Shown: positions 24,618 through 32,227 of the stretch, in pieces | Position numbering within the stretch: position 1 is the first letter of the stretch | Layout: each line of letters starts with the position of its first letter | Origin: an uncultured Porphyromonadaceae bacterium | Lineage (GTDB): Bacteria; Bacteroidota; Bacteroidia; Bacteroidales; Muribaculaceae | Reading direction: 5' to 3' | DNA: 64,000 nt | Assembly: GCA_900548975.1 (NCBI GenBank) | Contig: URMS01000001.1 | Span: 1-64,000, forward strand | Program-made: the position numbers and the translations under genes | Notes under the pieces: model-generated | What the model saw: only the letters and a program-made list of their open reading frames with translations | The model's database searches: none | What the model was told of the DNA's origin: nothing

Positions 24618-25583
24618 TCACTCGATGTAGCCGAATTCGCGGAGCTTATTCTCACGGTTTCGCCAGTTCGGCTCGACCTTGACGAACATTTCGAGGAACA
24701 CACGTTTGCCGAAGAATGTCTCGATATCGTGGCGTGCCTGCGTGCCTACTTTCTTGAGCATGGAGCCACCGCGGCCTATGAGTATGCCCTTCTGGCTGTC
24801 GCGCTCCACATAGATCACGGCCATGATGTGGATGGCATTGTCTTTTTCCTCGAATTTCTCCACGATCACTTCGGTGGAGTACGGTACTTCCTTGTCGTAG
24901 TTGAGGAGTATCTTCTCACGTATAATTTCGGTGACGAAGAAGCGCGCGGGCTTGTCGGTGAGGGCATCCTTACCGAAATATGGCTCGCCTACGGGGAGCA
25001 GCTCTACGATGCGCGTCATGAGATTGGACACGTTGAAGTGCTCTTTGGCCGATGTGGGGAATACCTCGGCCGAGGGCAGCAGCTCTTTCCAGCGTGCCAC
25101 GATAGCCTCGAGCTCCTTATTGTCCTTGAGAAGGTCGATCTTATTAATTACCAGCAGTACCGGTATCGGCTCTTTGGCAACCTTGGCAAGGAAATCGGCG
25201 TTCTTTGTGGGGTCTTCGACCACATCGGTGACATAGAGCAGCACGTCGGCGTCGGTGAGGGCGCCCTCGCTGAAGGCCAGCATGCCTTCCTGCATCTTGT
25301 ATTTCGGCTTGAGCACACCGGGAGTATCGGAGAATACTATCTGATATTCCGGAGTGTTGACAATACCCATTATACGGTGGCGTGTAGTCTGGGCCTTCTG
25401 GGTGATGATGCTTATGCGCTCGCCCACGAGGTCGTTCATGAGCGTCGATTTGCCCACATTGGGATTGCCTACTATGTTCACGAATCCCGAACGGTGTGCG
25501 GGAACTTCGGGGAGATTCTTTTCGTCGGCGGGAGTCAGCGCCGGAGTGGTGTTTTCTTTTACTTCCATGAGGTGATCATACAA
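24618..25583 (-). CDS. era: GTPase Era
   Basis: A 321-residue protein. G1 motif [13 protein letters not shown], switch II DTPGV, NKIDLL and the C-terminal KH domain ending VKVEPNWRNRENKLREFGYIE identify Era, which binds 16S rRNA and assists 30S maturation. The N-terminus carries an about 30-residue extension before the conserved HRSGFVNIVGNPN, longer than typical Bacteroides Era. The first ATG (MYDHLMEVKEN) is given; MEVKENTT five codons later (25568) is an equally good start. A -7-like element (CAAAAATA on the plus strand at 25602-25609) lies just upstream. It is downstream of fabH on the same strand, in conserved Bacteroidales order. Confidence 0.95.
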   Translation of the reverse strand: MYDHLMEVKENTTPALTPADEKNLPEVPAHRSGFVNIVGNPNVGKSTLMNDLVGERISIITQKAQTTRHRIMGIVNTPEYQIVFSDTPGVLKPKYKMQEGMLAFSEGALTDADVLLYVTDVVEDPTKNADFLAKVAKEPIPVLLVINKIDLLKDNKELEAIVARWKELLPSAEVFPTSAKEHFNVSNLMTRIVELLPVGEPYFGKDALTDKPARFFVTEIIREKILLNYDKEVPYSTEVIVEKFEEKDNAIHIMAVIYVERDSQKGILIGRGGSMLKKVGTQARHDIETFFGKRVFLEMFVKVEPNWRNRENKLREFGYIE

Positions 25584-25679
25584 TTAGATGTATCCTTATA
25601 ACAAAAATAGCACCCTAAAAGTGCTATCTTTGTTTTATTTCGTCGTAAAAAGCGACAGGACGGTGTATTGCCCTCTTAC

Positions 25680-26669
25680 TTAATCAATGTCCCACACCAG
25701 ATACATGGCGCCCCATGTGAAGCCGGCGCCGAATGCGGTGAGGATAAGCTTGTCGCCCTTCTTGAGCTTGGAGCGGTATTCGTCGAGACAGATGGGAATC
25801 GAGGCAGCCGAAGTGTTGCCGGTGTGCTCAATGTTCACAAGTACCTTGTCCATGGGGAACTGTGCGCGCTGAGCCACAGCCTCGATGATACGCAGGTTGG
25901 CCTGATGGGGGATGAGATATGCCACATCGTCGACCGAGAGACCGTTGCGCTCCATCACGTCGAGGCTCGATGTGAGCATGTTGGTCACGGCGTGCTTATA
26001 GACTGCGCGTCCGTCCTGGAAGAGGACGTTCTCTTTAGCGTCGACAGTCTCGTGTGTAGTGGGTTTCACCGAGCCGCCTGCCTTCATCAGCAGATGATCG
26101 CGGCCCCAGCCGTCGACATGGAACACAGCATCCATAATGCCGACCGAGGTATCCTCGGTGGGTTCTACCAGCACGGCGGCGGCACCGTCGCCGAAGAGAG
26201 GACATGTGGAACGGTCGGTATAGTCGACCATCGATGACATCTTCTCGGCGGCCACCACGACCACTTTCTTGTATATGCCTGCGCACACATAGGCACGCGC
26301 CTCCTGCAGTGCGACAAGGAAACCGGCGCAGGCCGCCTCCATATCGTAGGAGTAGGCGTTTTTCAGCCCGCAGCCTTCCACAATCACCGAGCCGGTGGAG
26401 GGGAAGCGGTAGTCGGGATTAGAGGTGGCGCAGACGACGATATCTACGTCTTCGGGGGCTGTGCCGGTGGAAGCGAGGAGCTTCTCCACGGCCTTGATAC
26501 CCATATATGACGAGCCGGCGCCTTCCTGACGGAGAATGTGGCGTTTTTTGATTCCGACGCGTGTCGTTATCCATTCATCGTTGGTATCGACCATCTTGGA
26601 GAGCATGTCGTTGTCGAGGATGTCGGCGGGGAGATAAGATGCGATACCTGAAATGCGTGCGTGTAGCAT
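25680..26669 (-). CDS. fabH: 3-oxoacyl-[acyl-carrier-protein] synthase III (FabH)
   Basis: A 329-residue enzyme. The catalytic triad is intact: Cys114 in SYDMEAACAGF, His255 in LIPHQANLR and Asn285 in EHTGNTSAAS. FabH condenses acetyl-CoA (or branched acyl-CoA) with malonyl-ACP to start fatty-acid synthesis. In this order (DUF177, rpmF, fabH) it is normally co-transcribed with the ribosomal protein gene; the conserved linkage ties fatty-acid initiation to ribosome production. The gap to rpmF is 149 nt, longer than in many relatives, with no gene in it. Length and motifs are ordinary. Confidence 0.95.
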   Translation of the reverse strand: MLHARISGIASYLPADILDNDMLSKMVDTNDEWITTRVGIKKRHILRQEGAGSSYMGIKAVEKLLASTGTAPEDVDIVVCATSNPDYRFPSTGSVIVEGCGLKNAYSYDMEAACAGFLVALQEARAYVCAGIYKKVVVVAAEKMSSMVDYTDRSTCPLFGDGAAAVLVEPTEDTSVGIMDAVFHVDGWGRDHLLMKAGGSVKPTTHETVDAKENVLFQDGRAVYKHAVTNMLTSSLDVMERNGLSVDDVAYLIPHQANLRIIEAVAQRAQFPMDKVLVNIEHTGNTSAASIPICLDEYRSKLKKGDKLILTAFGAGFTWGAMYLVWDID

Positions 26670-26818
26670 TAATAGAGGGTGTTTTTATAAGAGATTACAT
26701 ATAAGCACGGGGGCGCCGGCATGTTGTGTTTCTGGCCGGTGCCTCCGGTATACATCAGAAGCCGGAGCGAACGTCTGTGCGCGTGAGCGGTCTGCGGAAT
26801 AAGGCCCTGGGGCTATTC

Positions 26819-27004
26819 TCAGAGAGCGGCTTCCTTAACTACAGCCTGCTTGCCGCGGTAGTAGCCGCATTCGCCGCAGACAGTGTGATAGATGTGCCAT
26901 GCACCGCAGTTGGGGCAGAGAGCCAGTGTGGGAGCCACAGCCTTGTCGTGGGTGCGGCGCTTGGCGGTGCGAGTCTTCGATTGCTTGCGTTTAGGATGTG
27001 CCAT
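26819..27004 (-). CDS. rpmF: 50S ribosomal protein L32
   Basis: A 61-residue protein beginning MAHPKRKQSKTRTAKRRTHD, with the zinc-binding cysteines CPNC and CGEC of the Zn-type (C+) L32. Length and sequence are typical of Bacteroidetes L32. It follows the DUF177 gene by 27 nt in the same transcript. Confidence 0.96.
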   Translation of the reverse strand: MAHPKRKQSKTRTAKRRTHDKAVAPTLALCPNCGAWHIYHTVCGECGYYRGKQAVVKEAAL

Positions 27005-27031
27005 TTTCTTTTTATATTTCTTAGTTTAAAT

Positions 27032-27625
27032 TTATTCGTCGGTACTGTCGCCGCTCAGCTTGCGCAGAGCGTTCCAGCGGGGGTCGGCAGGAGCTTCGGC
27101 CTCGGAGCTGTCGTCGAGCGAATCCATCTCGTCGATAAGATCGTTCTCGAGTTCGGCATCTTCGTCGCCTACGGTTGCCCGGTGTTTCTTCAGCATGGCG
27201 CTCATCTGGCGGTTACATTTACCCTGCGGATGAACATGCTTTATGGGTATTGCCAGCACGACGGTGTCGTAGATCATGTAAGCCACATTCAGATAGGCAT
27301 CGCCGACGGGTATTTCGAGCACTTCGTCGTTGTCGTCGTTATAGTCCTCGCCATATTTCACCACTATGTGATAGGTGGCTTCTATGGGATAGTGGAGATC
27401 GTCGAGACAGCGGTCGCAGATCAGCGTCACTTCGCCCGTTATCACGAAGTCGAGGGCGTAAAATTCACCGTTGTACACTACGGTGAGCTTCACGGCCAGA
27501 TCGGCGCCATGGATATCTGTATTCTCCATGTTGGCGAAGAACTGCTTGTCGAGCTGATACTCGAAGACATGCGTCCCCGCTCCGAGGCTTTTAAGAGGCA
27601 ATTTGAATGCCGAAAATTTTCCCAT
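27032..27625 (-). CDS. DUF177 (YceD-like) protein
   Basis: A 197-residue protein. The DUF177 core is seen as ...VTLICDRCLDDLHYPIEATYHI, with the conserved C-x-R-C-L motif, and a C-terminal acidic/Arg segment (DPRWNALRKL) typical of the family. The protein family is linked to 23S rRNA metabolism and is nearly always located immediately upstream of rpmF, as here. It is cytoplasmic. An acidic stretch (DIEMDSLDDSSEAEAPAD-type, about residues 165-182) is unremarkable. It is the first gene of the DUF177-rpmF-fabH unit and has a good promoter. Confidence 0.9.
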   Translation of the reverse strand: MGKFSAFKLPLKSLGAGTHVFEYQLDKQFFANMENTDIHGADLAVKLTVVYNGEFYALDFVITGEVTLICDRCLDDLHYPIEATYHIVVKYGEDYNDDNDEVLEIPVGDAYLNVAYMIYDTVVLAIPIKHVHPQGKCNRQMSAMLKKHRATVGDEDAELENDLIDEMDSLDDSSEAEAPADPRWNALRKLSGDSTDE

Positions 27626-27650
27626 TTGCGTAAGGGCTGAAAAAACTGTG

Positions 27651-27681
27651 CAAAGTTAAGCCTTTTCTGTCAAACTGCAAA
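27651..27681 (-). promoter_or_regulatory. Promoter of the DUF177-rpmF-fabH operon
   Basis: On the minus strand TTTG (27678-27681) and TAACTTTG (27651-27658) are 19 nt apart, an excellent -33/-7 match, 26 nt before the DUF177 start. Confidence 0.8.
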
Positions 27682-27726
27682 GTGACAAGCGTTTTTTTTG
27701 AATTTCACATCGGCGAATGACGTGTA

Positions 27727-27760
27727 AAATGCCCCGGAGGACGTAACTCGCGGGGCATTT
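27727..27760 (-). terminator. Terminator-like hairpin after the YbjN-like gene
   Basis: A 10-bp perfect stem (AAATGCCCCG and complement) with a 14-nt loop, located 20 nt after the stop of the YbjN-like gene. The following T run is short. Confidence 0.65.
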
Positions 27761-27780
27761 CTATGGATTCCGGCGGAATT

Positions 27781-28170
27781 TCAGTCCTCTTTCTCGAGGT
27801 CAACGTAGGAACGCCAAATGGAGCCGAGCACCATCTTGATGCAGTTTTCCACGATATATTCCTTCGATACCTCCTCGTCGAGAAGGAAGGAGTACTCCAT
27901 GCGCACATTGCCGTCGCGCACCACTGCCGTGGGCAGGTTGCGGCGGCAGTTGTGGCGGTTGGCCAGATGGTATACATCCTGACGAGGCTCATAGCCGGGA
28001 GCGCCGGCGGCATACGACAGGCGGTTGTTGTTCACCATCACGAAGATAACCACATCGTGGCCGAAGTCTTCGTCGGCGGTCTGTACGATTACCATGTCGC
28101 CGTCATCGTCGAGGCGTGTGGATATGCGGAGCTCGTCGAGATATCCGCGGATAATGTTTTTATCTATCAT
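27781..28170 (-). CDS. YbjN-domain protein
   Basis: A 129-residue cytoplasmic protein (no signal peptide). It opens with a helix (NIIRGYLDELRI) followed by STRLDDDGDMVIVQTADEDF, a strand VVIFVMVNNNRLSYAAG, and a long C-terminal helix (SKEYIVENCIKMVLGSIWRSYVDL). This is the fold and size of YbjN-type proteins, thought to be sensory or chaperone-like and related to type III secretion chaperones. The exact function is unknown in Bacteroidetes. It stands alone with a downstream terminator. The gap upstream of it (28171-28431) contains a weak GC-rich hairpin and no gene. Confidence 0.65.
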   Translation of the reverse strand: MIDKNIIRGYLDELRISTRLDDDGDMVIVQTADEDFGHDVVIFVMVNNNRLSYAAGAPGYEPRQDVYHLANRHNCRRNLPTAVVRDGNVRMEYSFLLDEEVSKEYIVENCIKMVLGSIWRSYVDLEKED

Positions 28171-28431
28171 ATCGGTAGAGTTTGGATAGTTGCGTTATTT
28201 GGATATCGTAAAAGTACCTAAAAAAGCGGGGCGCCACAAAAAGCATCCCGCGTTTTAGATATTTTTAACAATAGAGTTCTTCTTAAGCGACCCCCTCCGG
28301 CCAGTCGGGACACCGGATGCCGTCCCGGCCATCTCCATAATATCAATAAAAAGAATGCTTACTGTCCGTGGCATGATATAGGCCAAACTTACTGCCGCCC
28401 GCACTTGTTTGAGAATAAACAAGCAACTCAA

Positions 28432-29358
28432 ATGAACACCAACAGCAGCCATAGCTTCGCGCAACCTATTAAAGGCAACTTTTTCATATTGCTGGCAACG
28501 ATATTCTTCGGTGTAAACATACCGGTAGTGAAATATCTCATTCCCGAATGGATGAGTTCTTTCGATGTCACGGTATTCCGCCTGTGCGGAGGCTGCATCC
28601 TCTTCTGGATAGCCTCGGCCTTCGTGCGGCCCGACCGCATTGCCCGCGCCGACTACCCGAGAATACTGCTCGGCGGCGGCGTGGGGCTCTTCGCGTTCAT
28701 ATTCCTTTTCAACCTCTCGCTGCGCTACGCCAACCCTATCGACGTGTCTATCATCATGACGCTGCCACCCGTCTTTGTCATTCTCATCAATGTCATATTC
28801 CGCCATGCCAGGCCATCAAAAGGCGAAATAGTGGGCGTGCTCCTGGCTTTTGCCGGCGCTGCCGCCGTGATTCTGGCCAGACACACCGGCCAGAAGGCCT
28901 CCGACGCATTGCTCGGCAACCTGCTCGCCCTTGCAAGCGCACTGTGCTACGCCATTTATCTTGTAGTGCTCGAAGGGCCGACACATAAATACCGCCCGAT
29001 ATCGCTGCTGCGATGGATATTTCTCGCCGCAGCTGTTCCGGCTCTGTTCCTCACAGGCTCACTGCCGCATGCCGCACTTCTGCACGGCGCCCCCGCAGGC
29101 CCGTGGCTGATGATAGCCTTCGTGGTCGTGTGCCCCACCTTCCTGGCCTACCTGTTGGTCAATCCGGCCATCAAGCTCATCGGCAGCGAACTGGTGTCGA
29201 TCTATCAGTATCTCGTACCGGTAATAGCCGCCATAGCCTCGGTGTGCATGCACCTGGCCACACTACACGCCGTCCAAATCATAGCCATGGCCGTAATAAT
29301 CGGCGGCATGGTCCTCACCAACATCGCCAAGAAGAGAAGGGTGAAGGTTAATGGTTAA
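28432..29358 (+). CDS. EamA/DMT-family membrane exporter
   Basis: A 308-residue protein; the ATG (MNTNSSHSFAQPIKG) is used because the upstream in-frame start is a TTG. Ten hydrophobic helices in two EamA repeats are visible, beginning FFILLATIFFGVNIPVVKYL and, in the second half, ALASALCYAIYLVVL; the C-terminus is basic (IAKKRRVKVNG). These transporters export amino acids, metabolites or toxins; substrate is not predictable. It is monocistronic, followed by a low-complexity TTAACC-rich gap. A second EamA protein lies at 37239-38195. Confidence 0.85.
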   Translation: MNTNSSHSFAQPIKGNFFILLATIFFGVNIPVVKYLIPEWMSSFDVTVFRLCGGCILFWIASAFVRPDRIARADYPRILLGGGVGLFAFIFLFNLSLRYANPIDVSIIMTLPPVFVILINVIFRHARPSKGEIVGVLLAFAGAAAVILARHTGQKASDALLGNLLALASALCYAIYLVVLEGPTHKYRPISLLRWIFLAAAVPALFLTGSLPHAALLHGAPAGPWLMIAFVVVCPTFLAYLLVNPAIKLIGSELVSIYQYLVPVIAAIASVCMHLATLHAVQIIAMAVIIGGMVLTNIAKKRRVKVNG

Positions 29359-29506
29359 AGGGTTATGGGTTATGGGTTAAAGGTTAATGCTATAGCTCTA
29401 TACCATTAGCCCTTAACCCTCCTCCATTAACCCTTAACCCTCCTCCATTAACCCACCCCCTTTAACCATTAACCCTTAACCCATAACCATTAACCTTTAA
29501 CCACCC
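29344..29506. repeat. Low-complexity TTAACC/GGTTAA inverted tract
   Basis: Runs of GGTTAATGGTTAAAGGG on the left are answered by many CCATTAACCCTTAACCC words on the right, so the transcript can fold into one long hairpin directly after the exporter gene. Short tandem words of 7-20 nt make it prone to slippage. It may work as terminator for the exporter. Confidence 0.7.
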
Positions 29507-29529
29507 CACAAAAAAAATGCCCGAAAAAT

Positions 29530-29560
29530 TTGGTTTATAAAATAAACCTGTTTATCTTTG
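29530..29560 (+). promoter_or_regulatory. Promoter with embedded operator for the membrane-protein/regulator pair
   Basis: TTTG (29530-29533) and TATCTTTG (29553-29560) are 19 nt apart, a full -33/-7 match. The perfect dyad GGTTTATAAAATAAACC (29532-29548) fills the space between them, so a bound repressor would block polymerase. Confidence 0.8.
29532..29548. promoter_or_regulatory. Operator site 1, perfect 7-3-7 dyad
   Basis: GGTTTAT-aaa-ATAAACC. The same half-sites recur in site 2, 91 nt downstream. The likely binder is the winged-helix protein encoded at the end of this unit. Confidence 0.75.
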
Positions 29561-29576
29561 CATCGTCAAAGCGACA

Positions 29577-29608
29577 AAAAGAGCTACATCGCGCGAGTCG
29601 GCTCTTTT
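29577..29608 (+). terminator. Leader hairpin with T tract (possible attenuator)
   Basis: An 8-bp stem (AAAAGAGC / GCTCTTTT) followed by CTTTTTCC lies in the 5' leader between promoter and start codon. The form is that of an intrinsic terminator inside the leader. Confidence 0.55.
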
Positions 29609-29622
29609 CTTTTTCCAACTTT

Positions 29623-29639
29623 GGTTTATAATATAAACC
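29623..29639. promoter_or_regulatory. Operator site 2, perfect 7-3-7 dyad
   Basis: GGTTTAT-aat-ATAAACC, half-sites identical to site 1, ending 18 nt before the start codon of the membrane protein gene. Confidence 0.75.
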
Positions 29640-29657
29640 GCCTAAGCCAACACTAAA

Positions 29658-30287
29658 ATGGAAGACAAACAACTCACTCCCCGGGAAAGCATGGCGCTCA
29701 TCAACGCCATGATCCAGCAGTCGAAACACCGCGTGACCATGGCCGACATCCGCGTGTCGGTGATGTGGGGCATTCTCACTATCGTAACAGCCATTATGGT
29801 CACAGTCCTTCTGGTGACTATGCGCGATCCTGTATACAACTACGGCTGGTTCGCCATTCCCGCCATCGGCATACCCCTCAACATCCTCATGCTTCGCGGC
29901 AAAGCGAAGCCGAAAGCCCGCACATTTATCGACACCGTCAACGACACCATCTGGAAAACCGTAGGCTATGTGGGCCTGGTGCTGTGTGCGGCATGCATCA
30001 TATTCAACATCTGCGGTTATCCGCAGGCGTGGCTCGCCATGTACTACTCGGCCTTTATCATCGTGGGCTTTGGCGCGGTGGCAATGGGCGCCGTGATGAA
30101 AGAAAAATCGTATATCGCCGGAGGCGCCATATCTATCGTTGCCGGTTTCGGCATAATCATCATGCAGCTCTGCGGCTTCCCGCTGCTGGTGACATGGGTG
30201 ATGCCGGTATATATAGCCTGCTTCCTGCTCATGTTTATAGTCCCCGCCTTCATAATACACCGTAAACTCAAAAAATCGGCAGAATGA
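29658..30287 (+). CDS. Six-helix membrane protein of unknown function
   Basis: A 209-residue protein with a short cytoplasmic N-terminus (MEDKQLTPRESMALINAMIQ) and six hydrophobic segments at about residues 34-53, 62-77, 100-118, 124-142, 150-166 and 172-198. A charged tail (HRKLKKSAE) ends it. It has no recognisable transporter or enzyme motif. Similar proteins encoded beside small winged-helix regulators are common in Bacteroidetes. The stop overlaps the regulator's ATG by 4 nt, so the two are made together. Two perfect operators lie upstream, suggesting a tightly controlled, possibly self-regulated unit. Function not recognised. Confidence 0.7.
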   Translation: MEDKQLTPRESMALINAMIQQSKHRVTMADIRVSVMWGILTIVTAIMVTVLLVTMRDPVYNYGWFAIPAIGIPLNILMLRGKAKPKARTFIDTVNDTIWKTVGYVGLVLCAACIIFNICGYPQAWLAMYYSAFIIVGFGAVAMGAVMKEKSYIAGGAISIVAGFGIIIMQLCGFPLLVTWVMPVYIACFLLMFIVPAFIIHRKLKKSAE

Positions 30288-30565
30288 AAGAACTCGATCC
30301 TCTGCTCCACTCGCAGCTCCGCCTGGCCGTGATGTCGATACTCATGAATGTAGAGGAAGCAGACTTCGTATACCTCCGCGATAAGACCGAATCAACAGCC
30401 GGAAATCTCAGCGTGCAGCTCGACAAACTGTCGTCGGCCGGATACATAACGGTCGAAAAAGGCTTCGCCGGCAAAAAGACGCGCACTGTCTGTCGCGTCA
30501 CCCCCGCAGGCCGCGCCGCCTTCGAAACCTACGTCGACGCCCTCCGCTCCTATCTTCATATCTGA
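30284..30565 (+). CDS. Small winged-helix transcriptional regulator
   Basis: A 93-residue protein that is almost entirely one winged-helix domain: LHSQLRLAVMSILM, then the recognition region FVYLRDKTESTAGNLSVQLDKLSSAGYI, and a wing TVEKGFAGKKTRTVCRVTPAGRAAFETY. This is the MarR/PadR-like HTH_34 type that dimerises through terminal helices. It likely binds the two GGTTTAT dyads in front of its own operon, which would make this an autoregulated module. The inducing signal is unknown. It overlaps the membrane-protein gene by 4 nt. Confidence 0.85.
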   Translation: MKELDPLLHSQLRLAVMSILMNVEEADFVYLRDKTESTAGNLSVQLDKLSSAGYITVEKGFAGKKTRTVCRVTPAGRAAFETYVDALRSYLHI

Positions 30566-30574
30566 TCTCTCAGG

Positions 30575-30655
30575 GTGAAAGGTGAAAGGTGAAAAGTGAA
30601 GAGAATGGAACTGCGAACGAACTATTCTCTTCACTTTTCACCCTTCACCTTTCAC
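30575..30655. terminator. 32-bp inverted repeat, bidirectional terminator
   Basis: The arms at 30575-30606 and 30624-30655 pair over 32 bp with one mismatch and are built from GTGAAAGGTGAAA-type words. The element sits between the convergent regulator and zupT stops. Confidence 0.8.
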
Positions 30656-31456
30656 TCATAAAAGCAGCAAGGACACGGCCATCACCGCCATGCCGGCGAC
30701 GACGCCGATAAGGGCCATATGGTGATGGCCGTGGCGCTCGGCGCCGGGCAGCAGTTCGTCGAACGATATATAGACCATGATACCGGCCACTGCCGCCAGG
30801 CACACCGCATTTACCATCGGCGACCAGAACGGCAGCAGGAACACCATTCCGGCAATAGCTCCCACCGGCTCGGCGAGACCCGACAATATGGTATATCGCA
30901 ATGCCTTGCGCCGGCTTCCCGAACTATGATATATAGGCACATACACGGCTATGCCCTCGGGGATATTGTGGATGGCGATGGCCACCACGATAGGCAGGGC
31001 CACATCGAGACCGTCGAGCGCCGACACAAAGGTGGCCATGCCTTCGGGGAAATTATGGATTCCTATCGCCAGAGCAAGCATCGTGCCGGTACGCCGCAGG
31101 TGGTGGTTGTCGGGGCGCGTCAGTTCGTCGAGCGTATGGGCTTCGTGAGGATTCTCGTCTTCGGGCACGAGCCAGTCGATAAGAGCTATGAGGGCTATGC
31201 CGCCAAAGAATGCGAGAAGCATGCGCAGTGTGGCCCCACGCTCGCCAAATGCCGGCAGGAAGGCCTCGCGGGCTTCCGGCAGCAATTCCATAAACGAGAT
31301 ATAGGTCATAACCCCCGCCGACAATCCCATGGCGAAGGCCAGCATACGCGTCGAACGCCCGCGCACAAACATGGTGAGCAGGCCGCCGACACCGGTGGCA
31401 AGACCGGCGAGCACCGTCAGGCCCACCGCAATCCATATGTCACTTAATCCAGGCAT
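30656..31456 (-). CDS. zupT: ZIP-family zinc transporter ZupT
   Basis: A 266-residue inner-membrane protein with eight helices. Signature metal-site motifs are IGIHNFPEGMATFVSAL in the fourth helix and AIAIHNIPEGIAVYVPIY in the fifth, both containing H-N-x-P-E-G. A His-rich loop (EDENPHEAHTLDELTRPDNHHLRR, about residues 98-122 in parts) is cytoplasmic. ZupT imports Zn(II) and other divalent metals. It appears monocistronic, with the long inverted repeat serving as terminator. Confidence 0.92.
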   Translation of the reverse strand: MPGLSDIWIAVGLTVLAGLATGVGGLLTMFVRGRSTRMLAFAMGLSAGVMTYISFMELLPEAREAFLPAFGERGATLRMLLAFFGGIALIALIDWLVPEDENPHEAHTLDELTRPDNHHLRRTGTMLALAIGIHNFPEGMATFVSALDGLDVALPIVVAIAIHNIPEGIAVYVPIYHSSGSRRKALRYTILSGLAEPVGAIAGMVFLLPFWSPMVNAVCLAAVAGIMVYISFDELLPGAERHGHHHMALIGVVAGMAVMAVSLLLL

Positions 31457-31502
31457 ATCATTATAACGCCCGAAATGCCGTTTTTATTCCGGCGTCATGC
31501 CG

Positions 31503-31781
31503 TCATTTGTCGCCGTAGTGTCCTTTCATCGACACTACCGTGACAACAACCCGGTCTTCCTCAATACTGTATACCAGCCGCGAGCCTTTGTCGATGCGGC
31601 GGCTCCAGTAGCCTGAATAGCTACCTTTAAGCAACTCGACCTGACCGGTACCGGTGGTGGGATGCTCCTTTAATTCCTCCAAAAAGCCCGCTATTTTATT
31701 TAGGATTTTTGTCTGGCCAGAACGCTGCCACTCCTTAAGATGCTGCGTCGCCTTGGGAGTAAATTCTATTCTATAACTCAT
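31503..31781 (-). CDS. YoeB/Txe-type mRNA interferase toxin
   Basis: A 92-residue protein of the RelE superfamily, Txe/YoeB branch. Conserved features are the HPTTGTGQVELLKG loop, YWSRRIDKGSRLVY and the C-terminal SMKGHYG with the His-Tyr pair used for ribosome-dependent mRNA cleavage. It overlaps the antitoxin gene by 4 nt, a usual toxin-antitoxin layout. It would cut mRNA on the ribosome when the antitoxin is degraded. Confidence 0.85.
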   Translation of the reverse strand: MSYRIEFTPKATQHLKEWQRSGQTKILNKIAGFLEELKEHPTTGTGQVELLKGSYSGYWSRRIDKGSRLVYSIEEDRVVVTVVSMKGHYGDK

Positions 31782-32083
31782 AATCCCAACATAGCGCGTA
31801 TCTCTTCCATACTATAGGCCTTGGTCTTGCCCTCTTTATGCTGGCGTATACCTTCATCGAGTTCTGCCAGATTCTCGGGGTCGTCAAACCATGGATCGCC
31901 CGACGGCGAGGGATTCTCGCTTACCTCGACGGAGACAGAATTGGCCTTCGTGATAAGAATGGTCTCTATATAGTTTTTTAGGCTTTTACCCTGGGCTGCC
32001 GCCATAATCGAGAGTTTCTGCAGTGCATCCACGGGAAGATCGATATTTTTACGCTTGATATTCAGTGCTGTTGCCATAGTCAT
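31778..32083 (-). CDS. Antitoxin with ribbon-helix-helix-like N-terminus
   Basis: A 101-residue protein; a second ATG two codons on (32077, MATALNIKRK) is an alternative start. The N-terminal half (NIKRKNIDLPVDALQKLSIM followed by AAAQGKSLKNYIETIL) reads as a ribbon-helix-helix DNA-binding domain; the acidic C-terminal part (DPWFDDPENLAELDEGIRQH) would wrap the toxin. Typical YoeB partners are Phd/YefM proteins, so this is a mixed pair. It probably represses its own operon. The gap upstream to the next gene (32084-32227) holds no other gene. Confidence 0.75.
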   Translation of the reverse strand: MTMATALNIKRKNIDLPVDALQKLSIMAAAQGKSLKNYIETILITKANSVSVEVSENPSPSGDPWFDDPENLAELDEGIRQHKEGKTKAYSMEEIRAMLGL

Positions 32084-32227
32084 TATTTTTTATACGCCGT
32101 AAAGATATAAAATATATATTATATACACAATCACCGCGGACACAAAGTTCACATTCCAAAATTGCTGAAGGGCCCAAAAAGTTCGTTTTGCCCAAATCGG
32201 CTGTTTTCATGGCTGCGGCCACGACGG

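Noticed and set aside
28171..28431. Possible small gene in the gap before the EamA exporter
   Set aside because: Frames present are shadows or start inside the exporter's coding strand; no protein-like sequence was found.
29344..29506. TTAACC repeats considered as a CRISPR array or telomere-like end
   Set aside because: Unit length is short and irregular with no unique spacers; it is an inverted low-complexity tract at a gene end.
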